From Halovibrio variabilis (lineage in GTDB: Bacteria > Pseudomonadota > Gammaproteobacteria > Pseudomonadales > Halomonadaceae): a stretch of DNA of 64,000 nt. The translations under genes and the position numbers were made by a program. Numbering within the stretch: the stretch's first letter is position 1; each line of letters starts with the position of its first letter. The notes below the pieces were generated by a model. The model ran no database searches. It saw only the letters and a list, made by a program, of their open reading frames with translations, and was not told the origin of the DNA. Location: assembly GCF_007991175.1 (NCBI RefSeq), contig NZ_BJXV01000002.1, positions 1 to 64,000 on the forward strand, given 5' to 3'. Below, in pieces: positions 51,821 to 62,711 of the stretch.

Positions 51821-53728
51821 ATGGCGGTTGAGAACCTGGAGGTTGATAATTTAAGCACTGAAACGTTAGGTCTAGAGTGGTTGGCACTGACGCCAAGTAG
51901 CTTAGTGTTTATCGTACTTGGATTGACGTTGGTAGCCTTCATATGGGGGCGCTTTCGGTATGACTTAGTCGCGCTGGCGGCCCTTTTGAGTTGCGTAATG
52001 TTAGGGCTGGTGTCCGCTGATGACGCCTTTAGGGGGTTTGGTCACCCGGCGGTGATTACCGTGGCTGCGGTGCTAGTGCTTAGCCGTGGTTTTGAGCGCT
52101 CTGGCGTTGTCGATATTATTTCCAGTCAAGTGCTTAAAGTAGGTGACAACCTGCTACTCCAGCTATTCGTCTTGGTAGGCACTGTTGTTGTGTTGTCGGG
52201 GATAATGAATAACGTCGGCGCCCTGGCGTTACTTCTGCCAGTGGCCATGCGCTTAGCCCGTGAACATAATACCTCGCCCTCTTTACTGTTGATGCCTCTG
52301 GCGTTTGGGTCTTTGCTGGGGGGGCTGACAACATTAATTGGCACTCCCCCCAATATTATTATTGCCAGTTATCGGGGCAGTGTGACCGGCGATAATTTTA
52401 GTATGTTCAGCTTTTCACCCGTTGGGGTTGCGGTAGCGTTAGCGGGGTTAGCGTTCATTGTGCTGATTGGCTGGCGATTGACGCCCAAGCGTAGCGGGCA
52501 AGCCTCTACCGACGAGATGTTTGATACCGCTAACTATTTAGTGGAGCTCAAGGTGGGTGAAGAATCGAAAGCCAAAGGGCTAACGCTGCAGCAGCTAGGC
52601 GACGAACTCGAAGAGACGATCCCCGTGCTGGCAGTGGTGCGCGATGATAATCGTCGTGCAGGCTATAACTTTCACGGTGCCTTGGAAGAGGGCGATATTC
52701 TGCTTTTGGAGGCCGGGCCCGAAGAGCTCCAGCTGTTAGAAGATAAAGTCGGTCTTAGCGCGATTACCGAGTGGGACGAGCAAGGCAATGCCGAACATCC
52801 GGCAAGCGATAATGACGGTGATGGCGAGCATAGCCAAGCGGCGACCAAAGATCGCCGAGCACTTGATACTGAGGGGTTACAGCTCATCGAAGCCGTGGTG
52901 CGCAACGACTCCATGATGATTAACCGCAGCGTGCGTGAGCTACGATTGAACCAGCAGTATGGCCTTCATTTAGTGGCGGTAGCCCGTGATGGCGGGCGCT
53001 TAAAGCAACGGCTGAGAGATATTCGCTTTCGTAACGGCGATGTCTTACTGCTCCAGGGCAGTGAAAACGAAATCTCGGAAAGCCTGGCCGCGTTAGGTTG
53101 CCTGCCGCTAGCCAACCGAGAGTTGCACCTGGGGCAGCCACGCAAGCTGGCTATATCGATTGCCATCTTCGCCTTAGCAATTTTGGCGATGCTGTTTGAT
53201 CTACTCCCTGCCGCGGTGGCCATGAGTACTGCCGCGGTGGTGTCGCTGCTGATTGGCGTGCTACCGCTGCGCGAAGGGTACCAGGCCATTGATGGCCCAG
53301 TGATCGTGCTGCTGGCGGCGATGATACCCGTGGGCGAAGCATTGGAAACCAGCGGTGGCGCAGACTTGATTGCCAATGCGCTGCTGAGTTTTGGCAGCGA
53401 CTGGCCGGTGGTGGTAACGCTGATTGGCCTGTTTCTACTCTCCATGCTGCTTTCCAATGTGGTGAACAATGCCGCCGCGGCGCTGCTGATGGCACCGATT
53501 GCAGTGAGCTTAGCCAATGGCTTTGATGCCTCGCTCGATCCCTTCTTGATGGTGGTGGCCGTCAGCGCTTCCTGTGCATTTTTAACCCCTATCGGGCACC
53601 AATCGAATACGCTGGTGCTAGGGCCAGGCGGCTATCGCTTTGGCGATTATTGGAAACTGGGTCTGCCGCTTTCTCTTGTGGTTCAGGTGGTGGCGATACC
53701 CATGATTTTATGGGTGTGGCCGCTTTAA
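51821..53728 (+). CDS. SLC13/DASS-like permease with two RCK_C (TrkA-C) domains
   Basis: 635 residues. N-terminal membrane half (about residues 25-225) and C-terminal half (about 445-635) flank a cytosolic insert with two TrkA-C domains (about 240-320 and 355-430). Motifs include the helical-hairpin GGLTTLIGTPPNIIIASY in the first half and the inverted equivalent FLTPIGHQSNTLVLGPGGY in the second. This layout is common in bacterial permeases annotated as sodium/sulfate or citrate symporters; the substrate is unknown. TrkA-C domains may bind nucleotides or anions to gate transport. Confidence 0.87.
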   Translation: MAVENLEVDNLSTETLGLEWLALTPSSLVFIVLGLTLVAFIWGRFRYDLVALAALLSCVMLGLVSADDAFRGFGHPAVITVAAVLVLSRGFERSGVVDIISSQVLKVGDNLLLQLFVLVGTVVVLSGIMNNVGALALLLPVAMRLAREHNTSPSLLLMPLAFGSLLGGLTTLIGTPPNIIIASYRGSVTGDNFSMFSFSPVGVAVALAGLAFIVLIGWRLTPKRSGQASTDEMFDTANYLVELKVGEESKAKGLTLQQLGDELEETIPVLAVVRDDNRRAGYNFHGALEEGDILLLEAGPEELQLLEDKVGLSAITEWDEQGNAEHPASDNDGDGEHSQAATKDRRALDTEGLQLIEAVVRNDSMMINRSVRELRLNQQYGLHLVAVARDGGRLKQRLRDIRFRNGDVLLLQGSENEISESLAALGCLPLANRELHLGQPRKLAISIAIFALAILAMLFDLLPAAVAMSTAAVVSLLIGVLPLREGYQAIDGPVIVLLAAMIPVGEALETSGGADLIANALLSFGSDWPVVVTLIGLFLLSMLLSNVVNNAAAALLMAPIAVSLANGFDASLDPFLMVVAVSASCAFLTPIGHQSNTLVLGPGGYRFGDYWKLGLPLSLVVQVVAIPMILWVWPL

Positions 53729-53831
53729 CGCTGATTTCATCAGGCCGGTGGGTACTTGGTAACTATCAGATTTCGAAAATTTTGCTAGATTATGTTCAGA
53801 TAGCGTTAAAAACCGACCAGGCCGAGCCCAC

Positions 53832-54590
53832 ATGAATCAACAACGTCGTCAGGACGCCATTGTCGAGCTGGTTCGTCAGCAAGGCTATATGAGTATTGAA
53901 CAGCTCACCGAACATTTTGCGGTGACGCCACAAACGATCCGCCGCGATTTGAACACCTTGGCCGATGAAGATCGGGTGCGGCGGGTACATGGCGGAGTAG
54001 GCATTGAGTCAAGCACGGTGAATACCGCTTACAGCACGCGCAAGACCCTCCATCTGGAGGAAAAAGAGCGCATTGCCTACTGCTTAGCCCAGCACATCCC
54101 TAATCACTCTTCGCTGTTTATTAATATCGGCACCAGCAATGAAGTTATTGCGCAAGCGCTGTTAAAGCACCAAGGGCTTGAAATTATAACCAATAACCTT
54201 AATGTCGCCGCCATTTTGCAGCATAAAGAAGATTTCACAGTAATTGTCGCTGGCGGGCAGGTGCGCTCCCGCGATGGCGGTATTATTGGTGAAGCCACTA
54301 TCGACTTTATCAATCAGTTCAAAGTGGATTACGGCATTATCGGCATTAGCGGTATCGATGAGGATGGCTCGCTGCTGGAGTTTGACTACCAGGAAGTGCG
54401 CGTTGCCCAGGCCATTATTGCTAATTCGCGGCGCATTTTTTTGGCGGCGGACTATTCTAAATTTCACCGTAACCCGGTGGTACGGCAAGGTAATTTGGCG
54501 CAGCTAGATGCGCTATTTACTGATCGCAAACCACCCGAAGCGATTCAGCGTTTGCTGACTCAACACGATGTGGCGCTTTACATCGCTTAA
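53832..54590 (+). CDS. glpR: Glycerol-3-phosphate regulon repressor
   Basis: 252-residue DeoR-family regulator with HTH (RQDAIVELVRQQGYMSIEQL, VTPQTIRRDLNTLADEDRVRRVHGG) and sensor domain (LFINIGTSNEVIAQAL, DYGIIGISGIDEDGSLLEFD, ADYSKFHRNPVV). Length and the sequence around TSNEV match GlpR. It lies directly upstream of glpK on the same strand with a 110-bp gap that carries two CGAAAG repeats 20 bp apart. Expected to repress glp genes until glycerol-3-phosphate binds. Confidence 0.9.
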   Translation: MNQQRRQDAIVELVRQQGYMSIEQLTEHFAVTPQTIRRDLNTLADEDRVRRVHGGVGIESSTVNTAYSTRKTLHLEEKERIAYCLAQHIPNHSSLFINIGTSNEVIAQALLKHQGLEIITNNLNVAAILQHKEDFTVIVAGGQVRSRDGGIIGEATIDFINQFKVDYGIIGISGIDEDGSLLEFDYQEVRVAQAIIANSRRIFLAADYSKFHRNPVVRQGNLAQLDALFTDRKPPEAIQRLLTQHDVALYIA

Positions 54591-54650
54591 TGAGGTCGTT
54601 CCATCCTTGAGCATTTTAAGCGCCTGGAGTAGCCTTGGATGATAAAAATG

Positions 54651-54676
54651 CGAAAGTAAGTATACAAAAACGAAAG
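54651..54676. promoter_or_regulatory. Possible GlpR direct repeats before glpK
   Basis: CGAAAG at 54651-54656 and 54671-54676, exactly 20 bp apart. A related TTTCGAAA palindrome is near 53770 upstream of glpR. GlpR operators in E. coli and Pseudomonas contain TTCG/CGAA cores, so these are candidates. Confidence 0.35.
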
Positions 54677-54700
54677 ACAATACAACAAAGCGAACTCGAT

Positions 54701-56188
54701 ATGTCCTCTTTTATCCTCGCCATCGATCAAGGTACCACCAGCTCACGCGCGATTCTGTTTAACCGCCAAGGCCAGGTAGCCGCCGTTGAACAACAAGAGT
54801 TTACCCAACACTTCCCTCATGACGGTTGGATTGAACACAACCCTGAGGATATTTGGGAAACCGTCGTCGCCACCTGCCGTGACGTGATTGCAAAAGCAGC
54901 CATTTCCGCTGATCAAATCGCCGGTATCGGCATTACCAATCAGCGGGAAACCACCATTGTGTGGGATCGTAAAACGGGAAAACCACTCTATAACGCCATC
55001 GTTTGGCAGGACCGTCGCACGTCGGATCTGTGCCAGTCGCTGCGCGATCAAGGCTATACTGATACCGTTCAAGCCAAAACGGGCCTGTTGATTGACCCCT
55101 ATTTTTCAGCCACCAAGCTTGCCTGGATACTGGATAACGTTGACGGTGCTCGGGAGCGCGCCGAGCAGGGCGAGCTTGCGTTTGGCACCGTGGATAGCTT
55201 TTTAATCTGGCGGCTAACCGGCGGCCAGCAGCACGTGACCGACGCCACCAACGCTTCGCGCACAGCGCTGTTTAATATTCATACCCAGGAGTGGGATGAA
55301 GAGCTGCTGACGCTGTTTAATATACCCGCCAATCTGTTGCCTGATGTGAAAGACTCCAGCGATGACTTTGGCACTACCGAGCCGCACTGGCTGGGCGCTG
55401 CGCTGCCGATTGCCGGGGTAGCGGGAGACCAGCAGGCGGCGTTGGTGGGGCAGGCGTGCTTTCAACCAGGGATGGGCAAAAGCACCTACGGCACCGGCTG
55501 CTTTATGATTGTGAACACCGGCGAAACGCCATCGCTGTCGCGTAATCGCCTGCTAACCACCATTGGTTACCGACTTAACGGTAAGCCGACCTACGCGATG
55601 GAGGGCAGCATTTTCGTGGCGGGAGCGACGGTGCAGTGGCTGCGCGACGGCTTGAACCTGTTTGCCGATGCCTCGGAAACCGAAGCCTTGGCGCAGGAGA
55701 CCCGCAGCGGCCACAGCGTTTATCTGGTACCGGCCTTTACCGGTTTAGGCGCCCCACACTGGGACCCGAAAGCGCGGGGGGCGATTTTGGGTTTGACCCG
55801 CGATACCGGCATCGCCGAGATAGTCGCCGCGGGCCTGCAGGCGGTGTGCTACCAAACCCGCGACCTGCAGCACTGTATGAACGACGACATGGAGGCCACA
55901 CCAGTAAATCTGCGCGTCGACGGCGGCATGGTAAAAAACAACTGGGTGATGCAGTTTCTTGCCGATATGTTGGGTATTCAGGTGGACCGTCCCACGGTTT
56001 TGGAAACCACTGCGCTGGGGGCTGCCTATTTAGCGGGGCTGCGACTTGGTTGGTATCAAACCCCGGAAGAAATCGAACAGCTATGGCGCTGCGAGAAAAG
56101 CTTTATGCCTACCATGGAAGAAGCCACCCGTGAGCAGCTCTACCAAGGCTGGTTGGATGCGGTTTCTAGAGTTCGCTCAACCCCATAG
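54701..56188 (+). CDS. glpK: Glycerol kinase
   Basis: 495 residues of the FGGY family. The N-terminal phosphate loop [17 protein letters not shown] starts at once; [60 protein letters not shown] and [17 protein letters not shown] are all diagnostic of GlpK. It phosphorylates glycerol to glycerol-3-phosphate. The ATG at 54701 gives the family start, although the frame opens at 54635 (TTG) and the ribosome site is weak. Likely regulated by the upstream GlpR. Confidence 0.95.
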   Translation: MSSFILAIDQGTTSSRAILFNRQGQVAAVEQQEFTQHFPHDGWIEHNPEDIWETVVATCRDVIAKAAISADQIAGIGITNQRETTIVWDRKTGKPLYNAIVWQDRRTSDLCQSLRDQGYTDTVQAKTGLLIDPYFSATKLAWILDNVDGARERAEQGELAFGTVDSFLIWRLTGGQQHVTDATNASRTALFNIHTQEWDEELLTLFNIPANLLPDVKDSSDDFGTTEPHWLGAALPIAGVAGDQQAALVGQACFQPGMGKSTYGTGCFMIVNTGETPSLSRNRLLTTIGYRLNGKPTYAMEGSIFVAGATVQWLRDGLNLFADASETEALAQETRSGHSVYLVPAFTGLGAPHWDPKARGAILGLTRDTGIAEIVAAGLQAVCYQTRDLQHCMNDDMEATPVNLRVDGGMVKNNWVMQFLADMLGIQVDRPTVLETTALGAAYLAGLRLGWYQTPEEIEQLWRCEKSFMPTMEEATREQLYQGWLDAVSRVRSTP

Positions 56189-56676
56189 AAAATCAGGGGC
56201 TCGTTATTCAGCACCGCGACTTAAGCACACTATCTATCGAAACTTTAGATTCTATATAATGCGCGGCCAGTTACCCAATTGGCCGCCTTTCTTCGCTTTT
56301 AGCGTCCCTCCTGAAAGTCTTTAACATCGATAGCACCCAATCAACGTTTATGTAGTTGAGTTACAACCCTCTCTGCGGCCAATGATGCATTGTGCGTTTT
56401 GCTGCAGTGAACCATAGTCAAGTCATGGATCAGGCGGGTGCTTCGTTACCCCGAGTCACCCACCTAATCCCTGCTACAGAACCATAGCGCTTCAGTATTA
56501 CCCAGGCGCTAAAGGCGAAGGTCTTGTAAAGCTTGTGACCGCTTCGCAGTTACCGAACTGGGCACTTATCTGGCCCAGCATGAGTAGCAACGTCACCATA
56601 CGTCGTTAATTAAGATGGCTGCTTTTAAACCGATTGGCGGTTAGGCAGCGGATGACCATACCATGAGGTATTACTA
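56189..56676. other. Gene-poor stretch with a -10 box and hairpins
   Basis: About 490 bp with no convincing gene. TATAAT at 56255-56260 is followed by a GCGC discriminator, as at stable-RNA promoters, but no TTGACA is seen 17 bp upstream and no tRNA or rRNA follows. Other hairpins include CTGGGC-N9-GCCCAG near 56560. A small RNA is possible but not supported by a recognisable family. Confidence 0.4.
56263..56300 (+). terminator. Probable glpK terminator
   Basis: GCGGCCA (56263-56269) and TGGCCGC (56280-56286) form a seven-pair GC-rich stem, followed by the T-rich CTTTCTTCGCTTTT. It lies 75 bases after the glpK stop. Confidence 0.55.
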
Positions 56677-56901
56677 ATGAACTGCATCGAACTGAGCCAA
56701 CAAGCCAATAGCATCGCCAGCACCTTCAGCAAACTGGACCTCGCCAGATTGGTCGTGGCGCTGAAGAGCAACCGCGAATCACTGCAGCATGCCGTTGAAG
56801 TCATCGACACCGTGGATAGCCGTTCGGGCTACACACTGCAAGAGGCTTGGGATGAAGTGCTGGCTGGGGATTCTCAACTGCGCATCGAAGATGAAGAATA
56901 G
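56677..56901 (+). CDS. Small helical protein of unknown function
   Basis: 74 residues. It has a GAGG site before the ATG and a strong terminator 49 bp after the stop, which supports a real gene. MNCIELSQQANSIASTFSKL is followed by DLARLVVALKSNRESLQHAVEVIDTVDS and an acidic end; it is predicted all-helical and cytosolic. I do not recognise the family. It lies between glpK and the convergent glpD. Confidence 0.6.
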   Translation: MNCIELSQQANSIASTFSKLDLARLVVALKSNRESLQHAVEVIDTVDSRSGYTLQEAWDEVLAGDSQLRIEDEE

Positions 56902-56949
56902 AAGATGAGGAATAGGGGTAAGCCCTTATTCATGATTAAGACCACTCTT

Positions 56950-56979
56950 AGCCCCCCATTGATTTGAGGGGGCTTTTTT
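56950..56979 (+). terminator. Terminator after the small helical protein gene
   Basis: AGCCCCC (56950-56956) and GGGGGCT (56968-56974) with an 11-base loop, then TTTTTT. Confidence 0.88.
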
Positions 56980-56990
56980 AGTTGAAAACT

Positions 56991-57035
56991 TTGGCTTCAA
57001 ACTTCTGGGCTTCAAACCTAGATGCTTCAAACCTC
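56991..57035. repeat. Three 15-bp tandem units at the glpD 3' end
   Basis: TTGGCTTCAAACTTC, TGGGCTTCAAACCTA and GATGCTTCAAACCTC run from 56991 to 57035. The last unit overlaps the glpD stop codon (57027-57029), so the array lies mostly in its 3' untranslated region. Confidence 0.85.
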
Positions 57036-58670
57036 TACGGCTGAACTGGGCGGTAACGCCGTATCCCGATTTTGTTCAAAATATTGCTTAAAACGTTCGT
57101 CAGCGTCGTCGCCAAAAAGCACGCGGCAGGCCTCTTTTAATCCTGCGGATTGGCGTAGCTGCTCATGGGGGACCACCAGCGATACTTTGGCGCGGCGGCG
57201 CAGAAAATCTTCAAGCTGTGTGATCATCTCGTGATCGCGGGCATGCTCGATCTCGCAGCGGATGTACTCGGTGCCTTCAATTAAGATGTCGCCCTGAGCA
57301 GGGTCCTGACGAATTTTCTCTAGCATGGGAATAGCTTGATCGGCGTAGCGCCGCCAGAGTCGAGAAGAAAGCGGCTCTGAGGAGGTGGGCGCCGTCATGG
57401 CATCCAAATCCATCTGCTTGGCTTGATCCATAAATTGCCGCTTCACCGACTTGGGGGGCTCGCCGTACCACTTGAAGCTAGGCGCTGAGAGCGTGACGCC
57501 CAGGCGGCTAACCTCGTCAGCAATTTCGTCGCCTACGTTTAAGCAGTCGGTCAGCTTGCCGCCAAAGATGCTGACATGCGCGCTTTCGGTATTGGTGTCC
57601 ACCACGTGCTTGCGTGAGAGCTGGAGAAAGTCGCGATCCTCGCCCTGATCGGCCTTGATGGCAAGCGGCCGCACGCCGCAGCGGGTTGAGATAATATCGT
57701 CCTGGGTGAGCGGTTTAGCCAAGGTCAGGCGCTTATTGATATTTTCCAGCACAAAAGCAATATCGTCAGCGGTGACGTCGACCTCCGGCTGTTCCATATG
57801 GGTGTCGGTGGTGCCGATACAGGTGCGATTACCCATGGGAATGACAAAAAACAGCCTCCCATCGTCGGCAAAAAACGCCAGCACCCGCTGAGAGTCGGTT
57901 AGCTGCGGGACAATAAGGTGAATACCTTTAGAGTAAAGGTGATGATGGGTGGTTTTCTGGCCGGTCAGCTCGTTATGCTGATCTACCCAGGGGCCCGCGG
58001 CATTAATCAGTACCTTGGCACGAATGTCGAAGGTGTGGCCATCCATCACGTCACGCGCCTTGGTCACCCACAGATCACCTTCGCGCTCGGCGCCCTGTGA
58101 TTCAACATAGTTGGCGGCAATAGCGCCGTAGTTAAGCGCGTGGCGCACAAAGTTGAACACAAAGCGAGCGTCATTATCGTGGAGGTAGGCGTCGGAGTAC
58201 TCGAAGCCGCCAACGGCGCCCTCAACGTCAATAATCGGTTCTTGCTGCTTAATCTTTTTGGGTGACAGTAAGGTTGGCAGCTTGGTAAAGCCGTTGCCCA
58301 TCAGCCAGTAAAGCCAGGTGCCCGCCCACAGATAATGCGGCGAGTGGCGGAAACCTTTAGAAATAGTGGTCAGGAAACGAATTTCCTGCACCGTGGAGGG
58401 GTAGCTTTTGATCAGGTGGTTGCGGCTTTTGCACAGTTTTCGAACCAGCGCAAAATCCTTACTTTCCATGTATTTAATGCCTCCCCACACGAGGTTGGAG
58501 GAGTGCATACTGGTACTCCCTGCGAAATCGCCGCGATCAATCAGCGCGACGTTGGCACCTTTGCCTGCTAGCGCCGCCGCCGTGGCCGCGCCATTAATGC
58601 CGCCGCCGATCACCAGGGCGTCAAAGGTTTCGGTCGATAATTTTTCAATGTTTCGATTGCGCAGTTTCAT
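57027..58670 (-). CDS. glpD: Aerobic glycerol-3-phosphate dehydrogenase (FAD)
   Basis: 547 residues. The FAD motif is DALVIGGGINGAATAAALAG (about residues 18-37), with STSMHSSNLVWGGIKYM, the membrane-associated YLWAGTWLYWLMGNG segment, AAGPWVDQH, GIHLIVPQL and FFVIPMGNRTCIGTTDTHM. It oxidises glycerol-3-phosphate to DHAP and passes electrons to quinone. The ATG at 58670 is family-like; the frame is open to 58742. It follows glpV with a hairpin between, the same gene neighbourhood as the rhizobial glpDSTPQUV locus except that glpD is at the end. Confidence 0.93.
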   Translation of the reverse strand: MKLRNRNIEKLSTETFDALVIGGGINGAATAAALAGKGANVALIDRGDFAGSTSMHSSNLVWGGIKYMESKDFALVRKLCKSRNHLIKSYPSTVQEIRFLTTISKGFRHSPHYLWAGTWLYWLMGNGFTKLPTLLSPKKIKQQEPIIDVEGAVGGFEYSDAYLHDNDARFVFNFVRHALNYGAIAANYVESQGAEREGDLWVTKARDVMDGHTFDIRAKVLINAAGPWVDQHNELTGQKTTHHHLYSKGIHLIVPQLTDSQRVLAFFADDGRLFFVIPMGNRTCIGTTDTHMEQPEVDVTADDIAFVLENINKRLTLAKPLTQDDIISTRCGVRPLAIKADQGEDRDFLQLSRKHVVDTNTESAHVSIFGGKLTDCLNVGDEIADEVSRLGVTLSAPSFKWYGEPPKSVKRQFMDQAKQMDLDAMTAPTSSEPLSSRLWRRYADQAIPMLEKIRQDPAQGDILIEGTEYIRCEIEHARDHEMITQLEDFLRRRAKVSLVVPHEQLRQSAGLKEACRVLFGDDADERFKQYFEQNRDTALPPSSAVEV

Positions 58671-58753
58671 AGCGGATCCAGTTAACAAATAAATAGCCCG
58701 GTTGCGGTGGGTGTTTTCTCTTGTGCTATGGCTCGCCGCCAATGAAACGTATC

Positions 58754-58774
58754 AGGCGGGCCTAAGACCCGCCT
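58754..58774 (-). terminator. Intercistronic hairpin between glpV and glpD
   Basis: AGGCGGG and CCCGCCT pair across a seven-base loop, 13 bases after the glpV stop on the minus strand. Without a T run it is more likely a 3'-stabilising or attenuating structure than a full terminator; it could let SBP mRNA accumulate over glpD. Confidence 0.5.
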
Positions 58775-58786
58775 GGTTTTCAAGCG

Positions 58787-60547
<1,761 letters not shown>

Positions 60548-60641
60548 GTTGACCTCGTTTTGTTGTGTTCTTCCTTGATGATTTGGCCGTCCTTGATACC
60601 GATTAAACGCTGGCGTGCTTTTTCTTGAACTCGCTTAAAAG

Positions 60642-60914
60642 CTATCCCCAGCGCATTAAAACCAGCAGCCATAGGGCTGATACCGCTAGTGCAATCCAAA
60701 TGGAGAGTGACGTGAAGCCAATCACACCCAGGTGGATAAACGCCGCTGAGAGCAGGCCGATAAACAGCCGATCCCCGCGAGTGGTGGCAATGGGTAAAAA
60801 CCCTTTGCGCTCAATCGTTGGCGACAAAATCTCCCATACCGTCATTCCCGCCAGCATGGCGGCAATCGATGAAAAGAAGACGGCGGTGGGCACTGTCCAT
60901 ACCATCCAAGACAT
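60642..60914 (-). CDS. glpU: DUF2160 small membrane protein of the glycerol ABC operon
   Basis: 90 residues with three predicted helices (SWMVWTVPTAVFFSSIAAMLAGMTVW; DRLFIGLLSAAFIHLGVIGF; IWIALAVSALWLLVLMRW). DUF2160 proteins occur almost always in this ABC operon (glpU in rhizobia); their role is not known. The ATG at 60914 has a GGGAG site and lies 11 bp after the glpQ stop. Confidence 0.85.
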   Translation of the reverse strand: MSWMVWTVPTAVFFSSIAAMLAGMTVWEILSPTIERKGFLPIATTRGDRLFIGLLSAAFIHLGVIGFTSLSIWIALAVSALWLLVLMRWG

Positions 60915-60925
60915 AGCGGCTCTCC

Positions 60926-61822
60926 CTAGGTACGGCCCAGGGCAAAGCCCTTGGCGATATGGTTGCGAACGAAATAGACCACCAGAATGCCGGGGATAAT
61001 CGTCAACACACCGGCGGCGGCCAGAGTCCCCCAATCGATACCAGAGGCGGTAGAGGTGCGCGTCATGATCATGCCGATAGGCTGGGCATCGGTGGCGGTC
61101 AGCGTGCGCGCCAGCAGTAGCTCCACCCAGGAGAACATGAACAGGAAAAACAGCGTGACGCCGATGCCTGAACGGATCATGGGAATAAAAATTTTGACGA
61201 AAAAGCGCGGAAAGCTGTAGCCGTCAATATAGGCGGTTTCGTCGATCTCTTTGGGCACGCTGCTCATAAAGCCTTCCAGAATCCAGATCGCCAGCGGGAT
61301 ATTGAACAGGCAGTGGGCCAGCGCCACGGCAATGTGGGTATCGAACAAACCCACCGAGTAGTAAAGCTGAAAGTAAGGCAGCAAAAACACCGCAGGCGGC
61401 GCCATTAAGTTGGTCAGCAGCCAGAAGAACAGATGCTTATCGCCAATAAAGCTGTAGCGGCTAAAGGCGTAAGCGGCCGGCAGCGCGACACAGATGGTGA
61501 TAAGCATGTTCATCGCCACGTAGAGCATCGAGTTGACGTAGCCCATGTACCAGCTTGAGTTGGTAAAAATGCCAATGTAGTTATCAAAGGTCAGGTTTTG
61601 CGGCCACAGTGTCATGGAGCCGAGAATTTCGCTATTGGTCTGTAACGACATATTGATCAGCCAGTAGATAGGCAAAATCATCAGCACCAAATAGAAGCCA
61701 AGCAGGAGACGTGAACGCCAGTGCGCACGGGCGGTACGATTGCGCCGTTGGGCAGGAGAAACCTTGCTAAAAATCGTGTTGTACTTCTCGCCACGCTGAG
61801 TGTTTTCGAGTTGATAGCTCAT
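60926..61822 (-). CDS. glpQ: Glycerol ABC transporter permease GlpQ
   Basis: 298 residues, six helices, MalG-type inner-membrane component. The EAA loop is visible around EIDETAYIDGYSFPRFFVKIFIPMI, where the permease contacts the ATPases. The N-terminal 40 residues are cytosolic and basic. The ATG at 61822 has a GGAGG site and begins one base after the glpP stop. The gene should not be confused with E. coli glpQ (phosphodiesterase). Confidence 0.87.
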   Translation of the reverse strand: MSYQLENTQRGEKYNTIFSKVSPAQRRNRTARAHWRSRLLLGFYLVLMILPIYWLINMSLQTNSEILGSMTLWPQNLTFDNYIGIFTNSSWYMGYVNSMLYVAMNMLITICVALPAAYAFSRYSFIGDKHLFFWLLTNLMAPPAVFLLPYFQLYYSVGLFDTHIAVALAHCLFNIPLAIWILEGFMSSVPKEIDETAYIDGYSFPRFFVKIFIPMIRSGIGVTLFFLFMFSWVELLLARTLTATDAQPIGMIMTRTSTASGIDWGTLAAAGVLTIIPGILVVYFVRNHIAKGFALGRT

Positions 61823-61823
61823 G

Positions 61824-62711
61824 TTAAGCACCTCCGTGCGGCGGTTTGTCTTTCTGCATATTCATGATGGTGGTATAGAACACCCAACTCACCAGCAGAA
61901 TGACCAGGAAGTAGATCAGCGAGAACGCGGCAGAGGGACCTAAGTCCTGCTGGCCGATCGCCATGGTGGTGAGCGACTGACTTAGAAACGTGGTCGAGCT
62001 GCCGGGACCGCCGCCGGTCAGTACAAAGGGTTCGGCATAGATCATAAAGGAGTGCATAAAGCGCAGCAGTACGGCGATGACCAACACATTGGTAAGCTTA
62101 GGTAGCTGAATATAGCGGAATACCGCCCATTTAGACGCACGGTCGATACGCGCTGCCTGATAATACGCTTCGGGAATCGAGCGTAGGCCGCTGTAGCAGA
62201 GCATTGCGACCAGCGGGGTCCAGTGCCACACGTCCATTAAAATGATCGTCACCCAGGCATCGCCCGCATTGCGGGTAAGGTTGTAGTTGACGCCTAATTC
62301 ACGCAGCCCCCACCCCATTAGCCCAATATCGCCACGGGTAAAAATCTGCCAAATGCTGCCCACCACGTTCCAAGGAATCAGCAGCGGCAGGGTTATCAGG
62401 ATCAGCACCGCCGAGGCTTGCCAGCCGCGTTTGGGCATAATGAGCGCAATGCCAATACCTAGCGGAATCTGGATGGCAAGAATGATCAGTGAGAACGAAA
62501 TTTGGCGCAGAAACGCTGCCTGCAGTGCCGGGTCGTTAAGCGTGCTTTTAAACCACTCGGTGCCGGTAAAAAAAGTCGCGTTGGGGCCAAGTACGTCCTG
62601 CACCGAGTAGTTCACCACCGTCATTAGCGGAATGATCGCTGAGAACGCCACTAGCACCAGCATGGGTAGCACCAGTAGCCAGGCTCTGTTGTTGGGTATT
62701 TTGTTATTCAT
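61824..62711 (-). CDS. glpP: Glycerol ABC transporter permease GlpP
   Basis: 295 residues, six helices, MalF-type sugar permease. The EAA region is SIPEAYYQAARIDRASKWAVFRYIQLPKL. The ATG at 62711 overlaps the glpT 3' end by eight bases and sets the family start MNNKIPNNRAWLLVLPM; the open frame to 62786 lies inside glpT. Works with GlpQ. Confidence 0.87.
   Translation of the reverse strand: MNNKIPNNRAWLLVLPMLVLVAFSAIIPLMTVVNYSVQDVLGPNATFFTGTEWFKSTLNDPALQAAFLRQISFSLIILAIQIPLGIGIALIMPKRGWQASAVLILITLPLLIPWNVVGSIWQIFTRGDIGLMGWGLRELGVNYNLTRNAGDAWVTIILMDVWHWTPLVAMLCYSGLRSIPEAYYQAARIDRASKWAVFRYIQLPKLTNVLVIAVLLRFMHSFMIYAEPFVLTGGGPGSSTTFLSQSLTTMAIGQQDLGPSAAFSLIYFLVILLVSWVFYTTIMNMQKDKPPHGGA

Noticed and set aside
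56350..56550. 6S RNA-like start (CTCTCTGCGG) after glpK
   Set aside because: The pairing partner expected at the 3' end and the central bulge sequence could not be found.
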